A stretch of 64,000 nucleotides of DNA from Onishia taeanensis (GCF_013349955.1 NZ_JABVXC010000002.1:186001-250000), one strand, 5' to 3'. Shown: positions 9,530 to 18,600, counted from the first letter of the stretch. The notes: generated by a model not told the origin, from the sequence alone. A program made the numbers and translations.

Positions 9530-10390
9530 TCATTCAGCCTCGTCCTTGAGCGCCTGAGCGCGGGCGTACCAGGCCTTCTTGGTGCCCCCAAGCAGACGGG
9601 TGGTGATCGCCGCCGCCTGCTTGACGCCCACCCCTTCGGCCAGCAGCGCCTTGAGCAGCGTCTCGGCCTCGACCAGCGCCTCATCGTCCTCCGCCTTCGG
9701 CGAGGCCCCGGCCACCATCACCACGAACTCTCCCCGCGCCTGGTCCGGGTCCGCCTCCATGCGTGTCAACAAGGAAGCGGCATCACCATCGAGGAAGGTC
9801 TCGAAGGTCTTGGTCAGCTCTCGGGCCAGGACCACCCGCCGCGCGCCGAAACTGCCGGCAATATCCTCGAGGGTGCCACGAATACGATGAGGCGATTCGT
9901 AGAAGATCAGGGTTTCTTCTCGCTCCACCAGCGCCGCCAACCGTCCTCGGCGCCCGCTGCCCTTAGCGGGCAAAAAGCCTTGAAAGAGGAAGCGGTCGGT
10001 GGGCAGCCCCGCCGCAGAAAGCGCCGTCACGAAGGCGCAGGCGCCAGGAATCGGCACCACCCGATAGCCACTGGCCCGCAGCTCGCGGACCAGCAGGAAG
10101 CCTGGATCACAGATCAGCGGCGTGCCGGCATCGCTGATCAAGGCCACATCCTCACCGGCAGCCAGCCGCGCCTTGAGCTGAGCGACTCGCCCGCTTTCAT
10201 TGTGCTCGTGCAGCGAGAGCATCGGCCGCTCGAGCCCCAGGTGGCGCAGCAGGCGCGCGCTATGGCGGGTATCCTCGGCCGCAATCACAGCGACATCGGC
10301 CAGCACCTGACGGGCCCTCGGCGACAGGTCGTCGAGATTCCCAATCGGCGTGGCGACCACGTACAATGCTCCAATATCTGAAACTGTCAT
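9530..10390 (-). CDS. rsmI: RsmI, 16S rRNA 2'-O-methyltransferase (C1402)
   Basis: Tetrapyrrole-methylase-fold enzyme of 286 residues that adds the 2'-O-methyl group to C1402 of 16S rRNA, the same nucleotide modified by RsmH. It opens with LYVVATPIGNLDDLSPRA, the family signature. SDAGTPLICDPGFLLV and FYESPHRI follow at the expected positions. It is divergent from lpoA with only 37 bases between the two start codons, so the two promoters must overlap coding sequence. The rnpB promoter lies just beyond its stop codon. Confidence 0.96.
   Translation of the reverse strand: MTVSDIGALYVVATPIGNLDDLSPRARQVLADVAVIAAEDTRHSARLLRHLGLERPMLSLHEHNESGRVAQLKARLAAGEDVALISDAGTPLICDPGFLLVRELRASGYRVVPIPGACAFVTALSAAGLPTDRFLFQGFLPAKGSGRRGRLAALVEREETLIFYESPHRIRGTLEDIAGSFGARRVVLARELTKTFETFLDGDAASLLTRMEADPDQARGEFVVMVAGASPKAEDDEALVEAETLLKALLAEGVGVKQAAAITTRLLGGTKKAWYARAQALKDEAE
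10338..10367 (+). promoter_or_regulatory. candidate lpoA promoter inside rsmI
   Basis: TTCCCA, an 18-base spacer and TACAAT (10362-10367) lie upstream of lpoA, within the first codons of divergent rsmI. Four of six -35 bases and five of six -10 bases match consensus. This is the only reasonable plus-strand pair seen before the lpoA start. Confidence 0.35.
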
Positions 10391-10407
10391 TACGATTCCG
10401 AAAGCGG

Positions 10408-10435
10408 GTTATCAAAGGAAGGGATTCATGAACAA
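10408..10435 (-). promoter_or_regulatory. candidate rsmI promoter overlapping the lpoA start
   Basis: On the minus strand TTGTTC, a 16-base spacer and GATAAC precede rsmI by about 20 bases. The site covers the ribosome-binding site and start codon of lpoA. The match is weak, but little other space exists between the divergent genes. Confidence 0.28.
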
Positions 10436-12305
10436 ATCGTCACGCGGCTTGCTGGCTGCGGCGTTGCTTGCACTGCTGGTCAGCGGCTGCGCCGGCCCCA
10501 GCATGATGTCGACCGAGCGTTCGCCGCAGGCCCTGCTCGGCCAGGCCGAGCAGCAGGCTCCCGCTCAGGCTGCCGCCAGCCGACTCGAAGCGGCCATCAT
10601 CCTAGCACGCCGCGGCGAGGCGGCTAAGGCCCAGGAAGTCGCCAGCCAGCTCGACGACACCGCTCTCAGCGCCGAGCGCCGCCAGGAATGGGCACTGCTG
10701 CTGTCGCGCCTGGGGCTGGAGGCCGAAGACGGCTGGAGCGTGATTCAGGCCACCGACCTGCTTGAAGCCGGCGCGCAACTTGATCAGGATGCCGCCAACA
10801 ACCTGCGCTACCGCCGCGGCCTGGCGCTTGGCCTGCTCGGCGAACCGCTGGCCTCGACTCAGGCCATGCTGAAAGCCCAGGCAGCCACCGGCAGCGATGT
10901 CCCCAACGACGCTATCTGGAAGCAGCTAAACCGTCTCTCGGCACAGGAGCTGATGACCCTGCGCAGCAACGCCGATGAGCTGACCCAGGGCTGGCTGTCG
11001 CTGCTGGAGCTGCAACGCCAGAGCGGTGGCGATATTGATCAACTGCTCGGCCAGCTGTCCAACTGGCGCGACGCCAACCGCCCCCACCCCGCTGCCCGCA
11101 AGCCGCCCGCCGAGCTGCTGGCCCTGCGCGACCTGCGCGGCACACGGGTCGAGCGCATTGCCATCCTGCTGCCCGAATCGGGCTCGCTGGCGTCCGTCGC
11201 CGAACGCATCCGCCGCGGCATCGAAACCCGTCATGAACAGGCTGGCCAACAGGGCGCCTTCACCCCCAAGCTAGATTTCATCGACTCCAGCCAACAGGAT
11301 CTCAACACCCTGTATGCCGAAGCCACCATGCGTGGCGCCCAGGTCGTGATCGGCCCCCTGGCCAAGAGCAAGGTCGAAGAGCTGGAAAAACGCCAGCGAC
11401 TGCCGCTGCCGACACTCGCCCTGAACTACGGCACAGCCGAGCGCAACGGCGCCGAAAACCTCTTTCAATACGGCCTTTCCGTCGAAGATGAAGCACGCCA
11501 GGTGGCCATCCGCGCTGCTCGAGACGGCCACCGTCGCGCCGCGGCGATGGTGCCCAACAATGACTGGGGGCGCCGAGTCGGCACGGCCTTCCGTGAGAGC
11601 TGGGAAGACCAGGGCGGCGACATCGGTCACCTGATGCACTACGACCCGGAAGCCCTGGTCAATAACAGCGTCAAGCGCCTGCTCGACCTGAGCGGACCGG
11701 TCGATATGATGTTCCTGCTCGGACTGCCAAGCTATGCTCGCCAGGTTCCCCCCACGCTCGACTATCAGAAACAGCCGGACCTGCCGGTCTATGCGACATC
11801 TCAGGCCTACGAGGGGCGGCCTCAGCCGCGCTCCGACAGTGACCTGAACGGCGTGCGTTTCGTCGAGATCCCCTGGCTGATTCCCGATGCGGCCGTTGGT
11901 GGCGTCGAGGCGCTACCCTTCTATGCGAGCTATCGCACCCTTTCTGCCGAAGCCGACGACCCTGCGCTATTGAAGCTAATGGCCATGGGCGTCGACGCCT
12001 ATGAACTCGGCGTGCGTCTTCCCCAGTTCCAGGCCATTAGCGGCAGCGAGTTGTTCGGCGCTACCGGCACCTTGCGCGCCGCCAGTGACGGCCGCATCCA
12101 GCGCCAGTTGCCTTGGGCAGAGTTCATCGACGGCCTGCCACAGCCGCCCCTGGAGGCCGAAGGCCAACGAGTGATCGGCTCCGGTTCAGGCAAGGGAGCC
12201 CAGGCCGGGCAAACAAACGGTCGAGGCAATGCCGACACCAGTGATGGCGAGCTTACCAACAGCGGACTAGGCGATGGTGACCTGAGCAATGGCGAGCTCC
12301 GCTGA
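10428..12305 (+). CDS. lpoA: LpoA (YraM/LppC), outer-membrane lipoprotein activator of PBP1A
   Basis: Lipoprotein of 625 residues. The signal peptide ends in the lipobox V-S-G-C with Cys21 as lipidation site. A helical TPR-like N-terminal half (to about residue 230) is followed by a periplasmic-binding type I fold starting near IAILLPESGSLASVAERIRRG. LpoA reaches through the periplasm to stimulate the glycan synthase PBP1A. The ATG at 10428, after AAAGGAAGG, is preferred over an in-frame upstream start at 10350 because only it gives a signal peptide. The last 40 or so residues are a Gly/Asn/Asp-rich tail unlike the rest. The gene runs 17 bases into yraN. Confidence 0.95.
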   Translation: MNKSSRGLLAAALLALLVSGCAGPSMMSTERSPQALLGQAEQQAPAQAAASRLEAAIILARRGEAAKAQEVASQLDDTALSAERRQEWALLLSRLGLEAEDGWSVIQATDLLEAGAQLDQDAANNLRYRRGLALGLLGEPLASTQAMLKAQAATGSDVPNDAIWKQLNRLSAQELMTLRSNADELTQGWLSLLELQRQSGGDIDQLLGQLSNWRDANRPHPAARKPPAELLALRDLRGTRVERIAILLPESGSLASVAERIRRGIETRHEQAGQQGAFTPKLDFIDSSQQDLNTLYAEATMRGAQVVIGPLAKSKVEELEKRQRLPLPTLALNYGTAERNGAENLFQYGLSVEDEARQVAIRAARDGHRRAAAMVPNNDWGRRVGTAFRESWEDQGGDIGHLMHYDPEALVNNSVKRLLDLSGPVDMMFLLGLPSYARQVPPTLDYQKQPDLPVYATSQAYEGRPQPRSDSDLNGVRFVEIPWLIPDAAVGGVEALPFYASYRTLSAEADDPALLKLMAMGVDAYELGVRLPQFQAISGSELFGATGTLRAASDGRIQRQLPWAEFIDGLPQPPLEAEGQRVIGSGSGKGAQAGQTNGRGNADTSDGELTNSGLGDGDLSNGELR

Positions 12306-12657
12306 CGCAAGGGCGCGCGGCGCTGCCATCGAGGCCCTGGCCAACGACTGGCTCGCCGCCCGTGGCCTCACTCCTCTGGCACGCAACCAGCATGCCAAGG
12401 GTGGCGAGCTCGACCTGGTGATGCGCGAGGGAGAAACCCTGGTGTTCGTCGAGGTTCGCCACCGTCGCAATAGCCGTCACGGTCACCCGCTGGAGACGGT
12501 GACGGCCAGCAAGCAGCGCCGCCTAATCAAGGCGGCGCGTTTTTATCTCGCCCGCAACGGGCTATCATGTCCCTGCCGCTTCGATGTAGTCGCCGTCACC
12601 GGCACCGCCCCCGACCTGGAATTTCTCTGGGTAAAGGGCGCCTTCGATGCGTTCTGA
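12289..12657 (+). CDS. yraN: YraN, UPF0102 endonuclease-like protein
   Basis: Protein of 122 residues with the restriction-endonuclease-like core of UPF0102: E40-L-D42 in GGELDLV, then E55 in LVFVEVRHRR. The last catalytic position of the usual D/E-x-K is Arg here, as in many family members. Its biological role is not settled. It begins inside the 3' end of lpoA (17-base overlap), so translation is probably coupled. The position between lpoA and gmhA is conserved in gammaproteobacteria. Confidence 0.93.
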   Translation: MASSADARARGAAIEALANDWLAARGLTPLARNQHAKGGELDLVMREGETLVFVEVRHRRNSRHGHPLETVTASKQRRLIKAARFYLARNGLSCPCRFDVVAVTGTAPDLEFLWVKGAFDAF

Positions 12658-12666
12658 TCGCTATAG

Positions 12667-13275
<609 letters not shown>

Positions 13276-13280
13276 TTTCC

Positions 13281-13856
13281 ATGCGTAACGCAATTATCCC
13301 CACCCTCGTTCTTGCCCTGACCCTCGGCCTTGGCGGCTGTACCACCATTGCCAATGTGACCAACGATGGCCCGATTGGCGAGAACTATGGCGAACGCACC
13401 CTGGGCAGCAAGGTCGAGGACGAGAGCATCCAGACCAAGGTCAGCGTCAACCTTGGCAAGACCGACGCTCGATTGGCCGATGCCCGCATCAACGTGAACG
13501 TCTTCAATGGCGTGGTACTGCTGACCGGCCAGGTACCGAGCGATGAGCTCAAGAACAAGGCCGCCAGCGTCGCCGAACAGGTGCGCAACGTGCGCCAGGT
13601 ACACAACCAGTTGGCGATTGCCGCCAACCTGCCGATGAGCCAGCGCCTGTCCGACGGCTGGTTAGCCACTCGCCTCAAGACCAGCCTGGCGACCAACGAG
13701 AACATCGACGCGAGCCGCATTAACATCGTGGTGGAAAACGCAAGCGTCTACCTGATGGGCCTGGTGACCCGCGCCGAAAGCGAGCGCATCGTTTCCGCCG
13801 TATCCGCTACAGGAGGCGTGCAACGGATCGTCAAGGTCTTCGAATACCTCGATTGA
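13281..13856 (+). CDS. dolP: DolP (YraP), dual-BON outer-membrane lipoprotein
   Basis: Lipoprotein of 191 residues. The signal peptide ends in LGLGGC, lipidation at Cys20. Two BON domains follow, at about 45-115 (TKVSVNLGKTDARLADARINVNVFNGVVLLTG) and 120-190 (TRLKTSLATNENIDASRINI). DolP binds anionic phospholipid and supports outer-membrane integrity and BAM function in E. coli. The start at 13281 is chosen over 13272 because it directly precedes a clean signal sequence. It ends the lpoA-yraN-gmhA-dolP unit and is followed by a strong hairpin. Confidence 0.93.
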   Translation: MRNAIIPTLVLALTLGLGGCTTIANVTNDGPIGENYGERTLGSKVEDESIQTKVSVNLGKTDARLADARINVNVFNGVVLLTGQVPSDELKNKAASVAEQVRNVRQVHNQLAIAANLPMSQRLSDGWLATRLKTSLATNENIDASRINIVVENASVYLMGLVTRAESERIVSAVSATGGVQRIVKVFEYLD

Positions 13857-13883
13857 CGGCGCTCTGCAGAGCCCAATGACGCA

Positions 13884-13923
13884 AACGCAAAACGGCAGGC
13901 CCGAGGGCCTGCCGTTTTGCGTT
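13884..13923 (+). terminator. intrinsic terminator after dolP
   Basis: A perfect inverted repeat has 18-base arms that close on GGCAGGCCC/GGGCCTGCC, with an internal CCGTTTTGCG run. It lies 27 bases after the dolP stop, between convergent dolP and sspB, and could act in both directions. Confidence 0.8.
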
Positions 13924-13935
13924 CAAGGGCTTTTT

Positions 13936-13987
13936 GACTCAAGGGGCTGACTAAAGAGGCTTACTAAAGAGGCTGACTCAAAGAGTA
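13936..13987. repeat. four-unit 13-bp tandem repeat
   Basis: Units at 13936, 13949, 13962 and 13975 read GACTCAAGGGGCT, GACTAAAGAGGCT, TACTAAAGAGGCT and GACTCAAAGAGTA. It is non-coding and lies between the dolP terminator and the sspB stop codon. No known function is recognised. Confidence 0.8.
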
Positions 13988-14051
13988 TTCCCTATAGAGA
14001 AGATGCCCGCCCCCTCAAGCCTGAACTCAGAAAGAAAAGCATCAACTGAGT

Positions 14052-14546
14052 CTACTTGATGACCCGCAGCGATGGCCGACCCTTGGGCGGCGCCTTGGGA
14101 TCACTCTCATCGTCGCTACTGGCCTCGTCTCCGGTATCCTCGACGCTCGAAAGTGACGGGCGCTCCTCGGATGCTGCTTCACCACTCTCGGCGCCACCCT
14201 CGGCGTCAGCCTCTTCCGCTTCATGGCCCGGCATGACCGGCTCGTGACCAAACACCATGCCCACACCGTTTTCACGGGCATAGAGCGCGATCAAGGCATC
14301 GATCGGTATCATCACCCGCATTGACTTGCCGCCAAAGCGAGCGCTGAAGCTGATCGCATCGTTTTCCATGAACAGCTCTTCAACGGCCTGCGGCGCGATA
14401 TTCAGCACGATCTGGCCGTTCTGCACGAACTGTTCCGGCACCTCGACGCCAGGCTGTTTGGCATCGACGACGACATGAGGGGTCTGATCGTTGTCCAGGA
14501 GCCATTGATACAGAGCCCTGGCAAGATAGGGACGACTCGATAGCAT
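14052..14546 (-). CDS. sspB: SspB, ClpXP specificity adaptor
   Basis: Adaptor of 164 residues that tethers ssrA-tagged proteins to ClpXP. The substrate-binding domain covers about 1-102 (RPYLARALYQWLLDND at the start, VLNIAP and ISFSARFGG in the fold). A very acidic linker of about 50 residues follows. The C-terminal ClpX-binding peptide KGRPSLRVIK (155-164) matches the E. coli RGRPALRVVK tail. A second, degenerate copy (ERPSL, 128-132) lies inside the linker. It is co-directional with sspA, from which it is separated by a 50-base gap containing a perfect hairpin. Confidence 0.94.
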   Translation of the reverse strand: MLSSRPYLARALYQWLLDNDQTPHVVVDAKQPGVEVPEQFVQNGQIVLNIAPQAVEELFMENDAISFSARFGGKSMRVMIPIDALIALYARENGVGMVFGHEPVMPGHEAEEADAEGGAESGEAASEERPSLSSVEDTGDEASSDDESDPKAPPKGRPSLRVIK

Positions 14547-14567
14547 CTCGGGCCTCCATTGTCAGTG

Positions 14568-14589
14568 GACCGGGCGTTATGGCCCGGTC
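14568..14589 (-). other. intercistronic hairpin between sspA and sspB
   Basis: The perfect 8-bp stem GACCGGGC/GCCCGGTC has a 6-base loop. There is no T-run on the minus strand, so it is more likely an RNA processing or stability element, or a partial terminator, than a full stop. Confidence 0.5.
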
Positions 14590-14596
14590 GCGGGTA

Positions 14597-15223
14597 TCAG
14601 GTACGCATCTCGCGCTCGGCTTCCGACAGCGAGGCCTTGAAGGACTCACGCTCGAAAGTGCGCTCCATATAGTTCATCAGCGGCTTGACCTGTTTCTCAG
14701 GAAGCTCGATGCCTAGTACCGGCAATCGCCACAGAAGCGGCGCCAGACAGCAATCCACCAGCGAGAACTCTTCGCTCATGAAGAACGGCATGTCCTCGAA
14801 GATCGGCGAGATCCCGACCAGGCTCTCACGCAGTTCCTTGCGTGCCTTCTCGGCATCCTTCTTGCTGCCCTGTTGGATCTGCTCGATCAGCGGGCACCAC
14901 TCCCGCTCGATGCGGTGCATCCACAGGCGACTCTGCGCCCGGGCTACCGGATAGACAGGCAGCAGCGGGGGATGCGGAAACCGCTCATCCAGATACTCCA
15001 TCATCACCTTGGACTCATAGAGCACCAGATCGCGATCCAGTAGCGTCGGTACGCTATTGTACGGATTGAGATCCGCCAGCTCTTCGGGATGACTGTCTTC
15101 CTTGACTTCCAGGATGTCGACGGCAACCCCTTTTTCTGCCAGCACGATTCTCACGCGATGACTAAAGTGATCATCGCTACCGGAGTAGAAGGTCATCGAC
15201 GACCGCTTGGCCACAACACCCAT
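14597..15223 (-). CDS. sspA: SspA, stringent starvation protein A
   Basis: GST-fold protein of 208 residues that binds RNA polymerase and redirects transcription under starvation. A thioredoxin-like N-terminal half contains [12 protein letters not shown] and [28 protein letters not shown]. An all-helical C-terminal half contains [22 protein letters not shown]. It lacks the catalytic residues of true glutathione transferases, as is normal for SspA. The ATG at 15223 follows GAGGAA by eight bases. The placement after petABC and before sspB matches pseudomonads. Confidence 0.94.
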   Translation of the reverse strand: MGVVAKRSSMTFYSGSDDHFSHRVRIVLAEKGVAVDILEVKEDSHPEELADLNPYNSVPTLLDRDLVLYESKVMMEYLDERFPHPPLLPVYPVARAQSRLWMHRIEREWCPLIEQIQQGSKKDAEKARKELRESLVGISPIFEDMPFFMSEEFSLVDCCLAPLLWRLPVLGIELPEKQVKPLMNYMERTFERESFKASLSEAEREMRT

Positions 15224-15306
15224 TTAACATTCCTCGCAACAGTTCGAGCCTGGATGATAACACGTTGACCGCGCTTCCAGGCGTCGAGACCCGCGATACG
15301 GGCCAT

Positions 15307-15346
15307 GGAAAATAGACAAGGGCGCATGCCCAACGGCCATGCGCCC
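15307..15346 (-). terminator. candidate terminator of the pet operon
   Basis: The 9-bp stem GGGCGCATG/CATGCGCCC (15320-15346) is followed on the minus strand by the T-rich TTGTCTATTTTCC. It lies 21 bases past the petC stop and before sspA. Confidence 0.55.
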
Positions 15347-15367
15347 CCATGCATCCACTGGGTCATG

Positions 15368-16138
15368 TCAGTGGATGTCGCGCCAGTACTCACGCTTGAG
15401 CAGATAAGCGATGACACCGAAGATGAAGATAAACATCAACACCTTGGGCCCCAGAGCCTGAGCCTGGAGCTTGGACGGCTCCCCGACGTAGGCCAGGAAA
15501 TTAGTCAGATCATAAACCGCCCGATCGAATGCCTCCGGCTCGAGCTTACCCGCCTGGGTCACCTTGAGCACATCGCAGGACTGATACTTGCCTGTCAGCG
15601 GGTCGGGCTCATGCCCGGGAACCGGCCGATCAGTCTCAGCACAGACCATTTCCTTCACACCCTGCAGCGGCTCCAGCGCATTGGGCATGCCCACCAGCGG
15701 GAACACCGTATTATTCACGCCCAACGGGCGCTCCGGGTCCTTGTAGAAGCTGCGCAGATAGGTATAGATCCAATCCGTGCCGCGCAGGCGCGCCTCGAGG
15801 GTCAGGTCCGGCGGCGCGGCACCGAACCAGGAAACGGCATCGCCCTTCTGCATGGCATTGCGCATCTGATCATTGAACGCCAGGTCCTCGGAAAATATCA
15901 ACTGCTGCTCGACCAGATCCTGGGGGATGCCCAGGTCCTCGGCGGCCCGGGAATAACGCTGATACTGTAGAGAGTGACAGCCCATGCAGTAGTTGGTAAA
16001 TAGCTTCATGCCATTCTGTAGCGATGCCTTATCGGACAGGTCCGGGGTCATCTCGTCGAGATGAACTTCATTGCCACCCGCAGCAAACCCGGTCATCGGC
16101 ATCAGCGCCACGAGCAAGGCGAACAAGTGCTTTTTCAT
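15368..16138 (-). CDS. petC: cytochrome c1 of the bc1 complex
   Basis: Haem-carrying subunit (256 residues) of ubiquinol:cytochrome c reductase; it passes electrons from the Rieske centre to soluble cytochrome c. The signal peptide is about 1-20. The haem c site C51-M-G-C54-H55 follows. PPDLTLEARLRG and VFPLVGMPNAL, with the likely Met ligand, come later. One C-terminal membrane anchor (KVLMFIFIFGVIAYLL) ends the protein. The ATG at 16138 overlaps the petB stop (TAATG) and precedes a clear signal peptide; a longer in-frame reading to 16501 lies inside petB and is rejected. Confidence 0.96.
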   Translation of the reverse strand: MKKHLFALLVALMPMTGFAAGGNEVHLDEMTPDLSDKASLQNGMKLFTNYCMGCHSLQYQRYSRAAEDLGIPQDLVEQQLIFSEDLAFNDQMRNAMQKGDAVSWFGAAPPDLTLEARLRGTDWIYTYLRSFYKDPERPLGVNNTVFPLVGMPNALEPLQGVKEMVCAETDRPVPGHEPDPLTGKYQSCDVLKVTQAGKLEPEAFDRAVYDLTNFLAYVGEPSKLQAQALGPKVLMFIFIFGVIAYLLKREYWRDIH

Positions 16139-17397
16139 TAGCCAGTCACCCTTTCCGGTACAGGCTTGGTGGTCTCCAGCCGCGTGTAGATCGGCATCAG
16201 CAGGAAGAAGGCGAAATACACCGCTGTGCAAATCTGAGCCACCAGGGTTCTCCCTGGCGTCGACGGCAGCACGCCAATCACCCCGAGCACCACGAAACTG
16301 ATCGCAAACAACGCCAGCATGACCTTCGACAGCCAGCCCTTGTAGCGCATGGAAAGCACAGGGCTCTTGTCCAGCCATGGCAGCACGAAGAGGATCGCGA
16401 TCGCACTTCCCATGACCATCACACCCAGGAACTTGGAATCCAGGCCGAACAGCGAGAAGGTGATGGCGCGCAGCATCGCGTAGAAAGGCGTGAAGTACCA
16501 CACTGGCGCGATGTGGTCTGGTGTCTTCAACGGGTCGGAGGGTTCGAAGTTGGGCTTTTCCAGGAAGTACCCACCCCCTTCCGGGAAATAGAAGATCACC
16601 ACGCAGAACACGAACAGGAATACCGCCACCCCCACCAGATCCTTGACCGTGTAATAGGGGTGGAACGGAATGCCGTCCAGCGGCTTGCCGTTCTCGTCCT
16701 TCTTGGCCTTGATGTCGATGCCATCGGGATTGTTGGATCCCACTTCGTGAAGCGCCAGTATATGCAGGACTACCAGACCGAGAATCACGATCGGCAGAGC
16801 CACCACGTGCAGGGCGAAGAAGCGATTCAGGGTGATCCCGGAGACCAGGAAATCACCGCGAATCCACTGCGTCAGGTCCGCTCCCACCACCGGGATGGCC
16901 GAGAAAAGCGAGATAATGACCTGCGCTCCCCAGTAGGACATCTGCCCCCAAGGCAGCAGATACCCCATGAAGGCTTCGGCCATCAAGGCTAGATAGATGG
17001 TCATGCCAAAGATCCACACCAGCTCGCGAGGCGCCTTGTAGGAGCCATAAAGCAGCGCGCGGAACATGTGCAGATAGATGACCACGAAGAATGCCGTAGC
17101 CCCGGTGGAGTGCATATAGCGAATCAGCCAGCCGAACTCGACATCTCGCATGATGTACTCGACAGAGGCAAAGGCCCCTTCCGCAGAAGGGTTGTAGCTC
17201 ATGGTCAGCCACACCCCGGTCAGTATCTGATTAACCAGCACCAACAGAGCCAGTGAGCCGAAGAAGTACCAAAAATTGAAGTTCTTGGGGGCATAGTACT
17301 TGGCCAGATGCTCTTCCCACATCTGGGTGGCAGGAAAGCGATCATCGATCCAGCGCATGATGCCACCTTCTGCCTTGACGCGATTCGGATTACCCAT
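16138..17397 (-). CDS. petB: cytochrome b of the bc1 complex
   Basis: Eight-helix dihaem membrane subunit of 419 residues that carries the Qo and Qi sites. Helix B haem ligands lie in YMHSTGATAFFVVIYLHM and helix D ligands in LHVVALPIVILGLVVLH. The PWGQMSYWGA and PEW-like PVWYFTPFYAML segments frame the quinol site. The length and the late helices show a full-length b subunit, not a split b6/subunit IV pair. It touches petA and petC by one-base overlaps. Confidence 0.96.
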   Translation of the reverse strand: MGNPNRVKAEGGIMRWIDDRFPATQMWEEHLAKYYAPKNFNFWYFFGSLALLVLVNQILTGVWLTMSYNPSAEGAFASVEYIMRDVEFGWLIRYMHSTGATAFFVVIYLHMFRALLYGSYKAPRELVWIFGMTIYLALMAEAFMGYLLPWGQMSYWGAQVIISLFSAIPVVGADLTQWIRGDFLVSGITLNRFFALHVVALPIVILGLVVLHILALHEVGSNNPDGIDIKAKKDENGKPLDGIPFHPYYTVKDLVGVAVFLFVFCVVIFYFPEGGGYFLEKPNFEPSDPLKTPDHIAPVWYFTPFYAMLRAITFSLFGLDSKFLGVMVMGSAIAILFVLPWLDKSPVLSMRYKGWLSKVMLALFAISFVVLGVIGVLPSTPGRTLVAQICTAVYFAFFLLMPIYTRLETTKPVPERVTG

Positions 17398-17993
17398 CAG
17401 GCCGCCCCCTTGTCTTCGCCGACAACGATAATGTTGTCATTGTCATAGCGATGCGGTGGCACTTCCAGGTTCAAAGGCGCCGGCACCCCAGTGAAAACCC
17501 GGCCCGCCAGATCGAAGCGCGAGCCATGGCAGGGGCAGAAATAGCCCCCCGGCCAATCACCGCCTAGATCAGCAACACCAGGCTCAGGCCTGAAGGTAGG
17601 CGAACAACCAAGGTGCGTGCAGATGCCCACCAGCACCAAAACCTCAGGCTTGATGGAGCGCAGTTCAGGGTCCACGTAACTCGGCTGCTGCGGTGCCGAG
17701 GACTCGGGGTCTCGCAGGCGGGAAGGGTCGATGCGCCGGATCTGTTCGATCATGGCATCGTCGCGCCGCACCACCCACACGGGCTTGCCACGCCACTCGA
17801 CGGTCATCTGCTGGCCGGACTCGAGCTTGGATACATCCGCCTCCACCGGAGCTCCTGCTGCCCGCGCCTTGGCACTGGGTTGCCAGGAGGCAACAAAAGG
17901 GACAGCGACACCCACCGCACCCACCGCGCCGACGACGGTCGTAGCAGCGACGAGAAAGCGACGCCGCCCCTTGTTCACGCCCTTGTCCGCCAT
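17397..17993 (-). CDS. petA: Rieske iron-sulfur subunit of the bc1 complex
   Basis: The [2Fe-2S] subunit, 198 residues. A twin-arginine stretch GRRRFL (9-14) precedes a single membrane helix (about 15-37) that normally stays uncleaved. Cluster ligands are C125-T-H127 with LGC130, and C153-P-C155-H156. The ATG at 17993 is preferred over 18014 because GGGAG lies nine bases upstream and the Tat motif follows at once. It is the first gene of petABC. Confidence 0.96.
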   Translation of the reverse strand: MADKGVNKGRRRFLVAATTVVGAVGAVGVAVPFVASWQPSAKARAAGAPVEADVSKLESGQQMTVEWRGKPVWVVRRDDAMIEQIRRIDPSRLRDPESSAPQQPSYVDPELRSIKPEVLVLVGICTHLGCSPTFRPEPGVADLGGDWPGGYFCPCHGSRFDLAGRVFTGVPAPLNLEVPPHRYDNDNIIVVGEDKGAA

Positions 17994-18071
17994 CTTGTCA
18001 TGCTCCCTATCCAATCACCCGCTGCCTGACCGCGCCAGACACTGTCGCGACCTACGGATAAGATGATCTTC

Positions 18072-18100
18072 ATGTTAGAAAACCGCCTGAACTAAAACAA
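18072..18100 (-). promoter_or_regulatory. candidate promoter of petABC
   Basis: The minus strand has TTGTTT, a 17-base spacer and TAACAT. The -10 is 78 bases before the petA start. Hexamers are imperfect (three and four of six). The site lies in the only AT-rich part of the gap. Confidence 0.4.
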
Positions 18101-18155
18101 GCGAAAGCCTTGCCACATGACGCAGCATAGCTGACTCAAATCATTGAACAGGCAT

Positions 18156-18192
18156 AAAAAAACGCCCGGCCCCCAACGGGGACCGGGCGTTT
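18156..18192 (-). terminator. intrinsic terminator of rplM-rpsI
   Basis: The minus-strand stem CGCCCGGTCCCC/GGGGGCCGGGCG is followed by a run of seven T. It begins 18 bases past the rpsI stop. Confidence 0.85.
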
Positions 18193-18210
18193 GCCGGGCT
18201 CTCGAAACGT

Positions 18211-18600
18211 TTAACGCTTGGAGAACTGCGGGCTGCGGCGTGCTTTACGCAGGCCGACTTTCTTACGCTCGACTTCGCGGGCGTCACGAGTGACGTAGCC
18301 GGCGTCACGCAGCGGCTTGCGGAAATCTTCGTTGTACTGCATCAGCGCACGGGTGATGCCGTGGCGGATCGCGCCGGCCTGAGCCGAGCCACCGCCACCC
18401 TTGACGGTCACGTAGACGTCGAACTGGTCCAGTGTCTCGGTCAGCTCGAGCGGCTGACGGACGACCATGCGGCCAGTGACACGACCGAAGAACTCGTTGA
18501 GTTCGCGGCTGTTGACGGTGATTTTGCCGGTGCCCGGCTTGAGGAAGACGCGCGCGGTGGACGTCTTGCGGCGACCGGTACCGTAATACTGTTGAGTCAT
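18211..18600 (-). CDS. rpsI: ribosomal protein S9
   Basis: Small-subunit protein of 129 residues, near the usual 130. It starts [19 protein letters not shown] and ends in the conserved basic tail [17 protein letters not shown], whose last residues reach the P-site tRNA. It is cotranscribed with rplM, 13 bases upstream, and followed by a strong terminator. Confidence 0.98.
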   Translation of the reverse strand: MTQQYYGTGRRKTSTARVFLKPGTGKITVNSRELNEFFGRVTGRMVVRQPLELTETLDQFDVYVTVKGGGGSAQAGAIRHGITRALMQYNEDFRKPLRDAGYVTRDAREVERKKVGLRKARRSPQFSKR

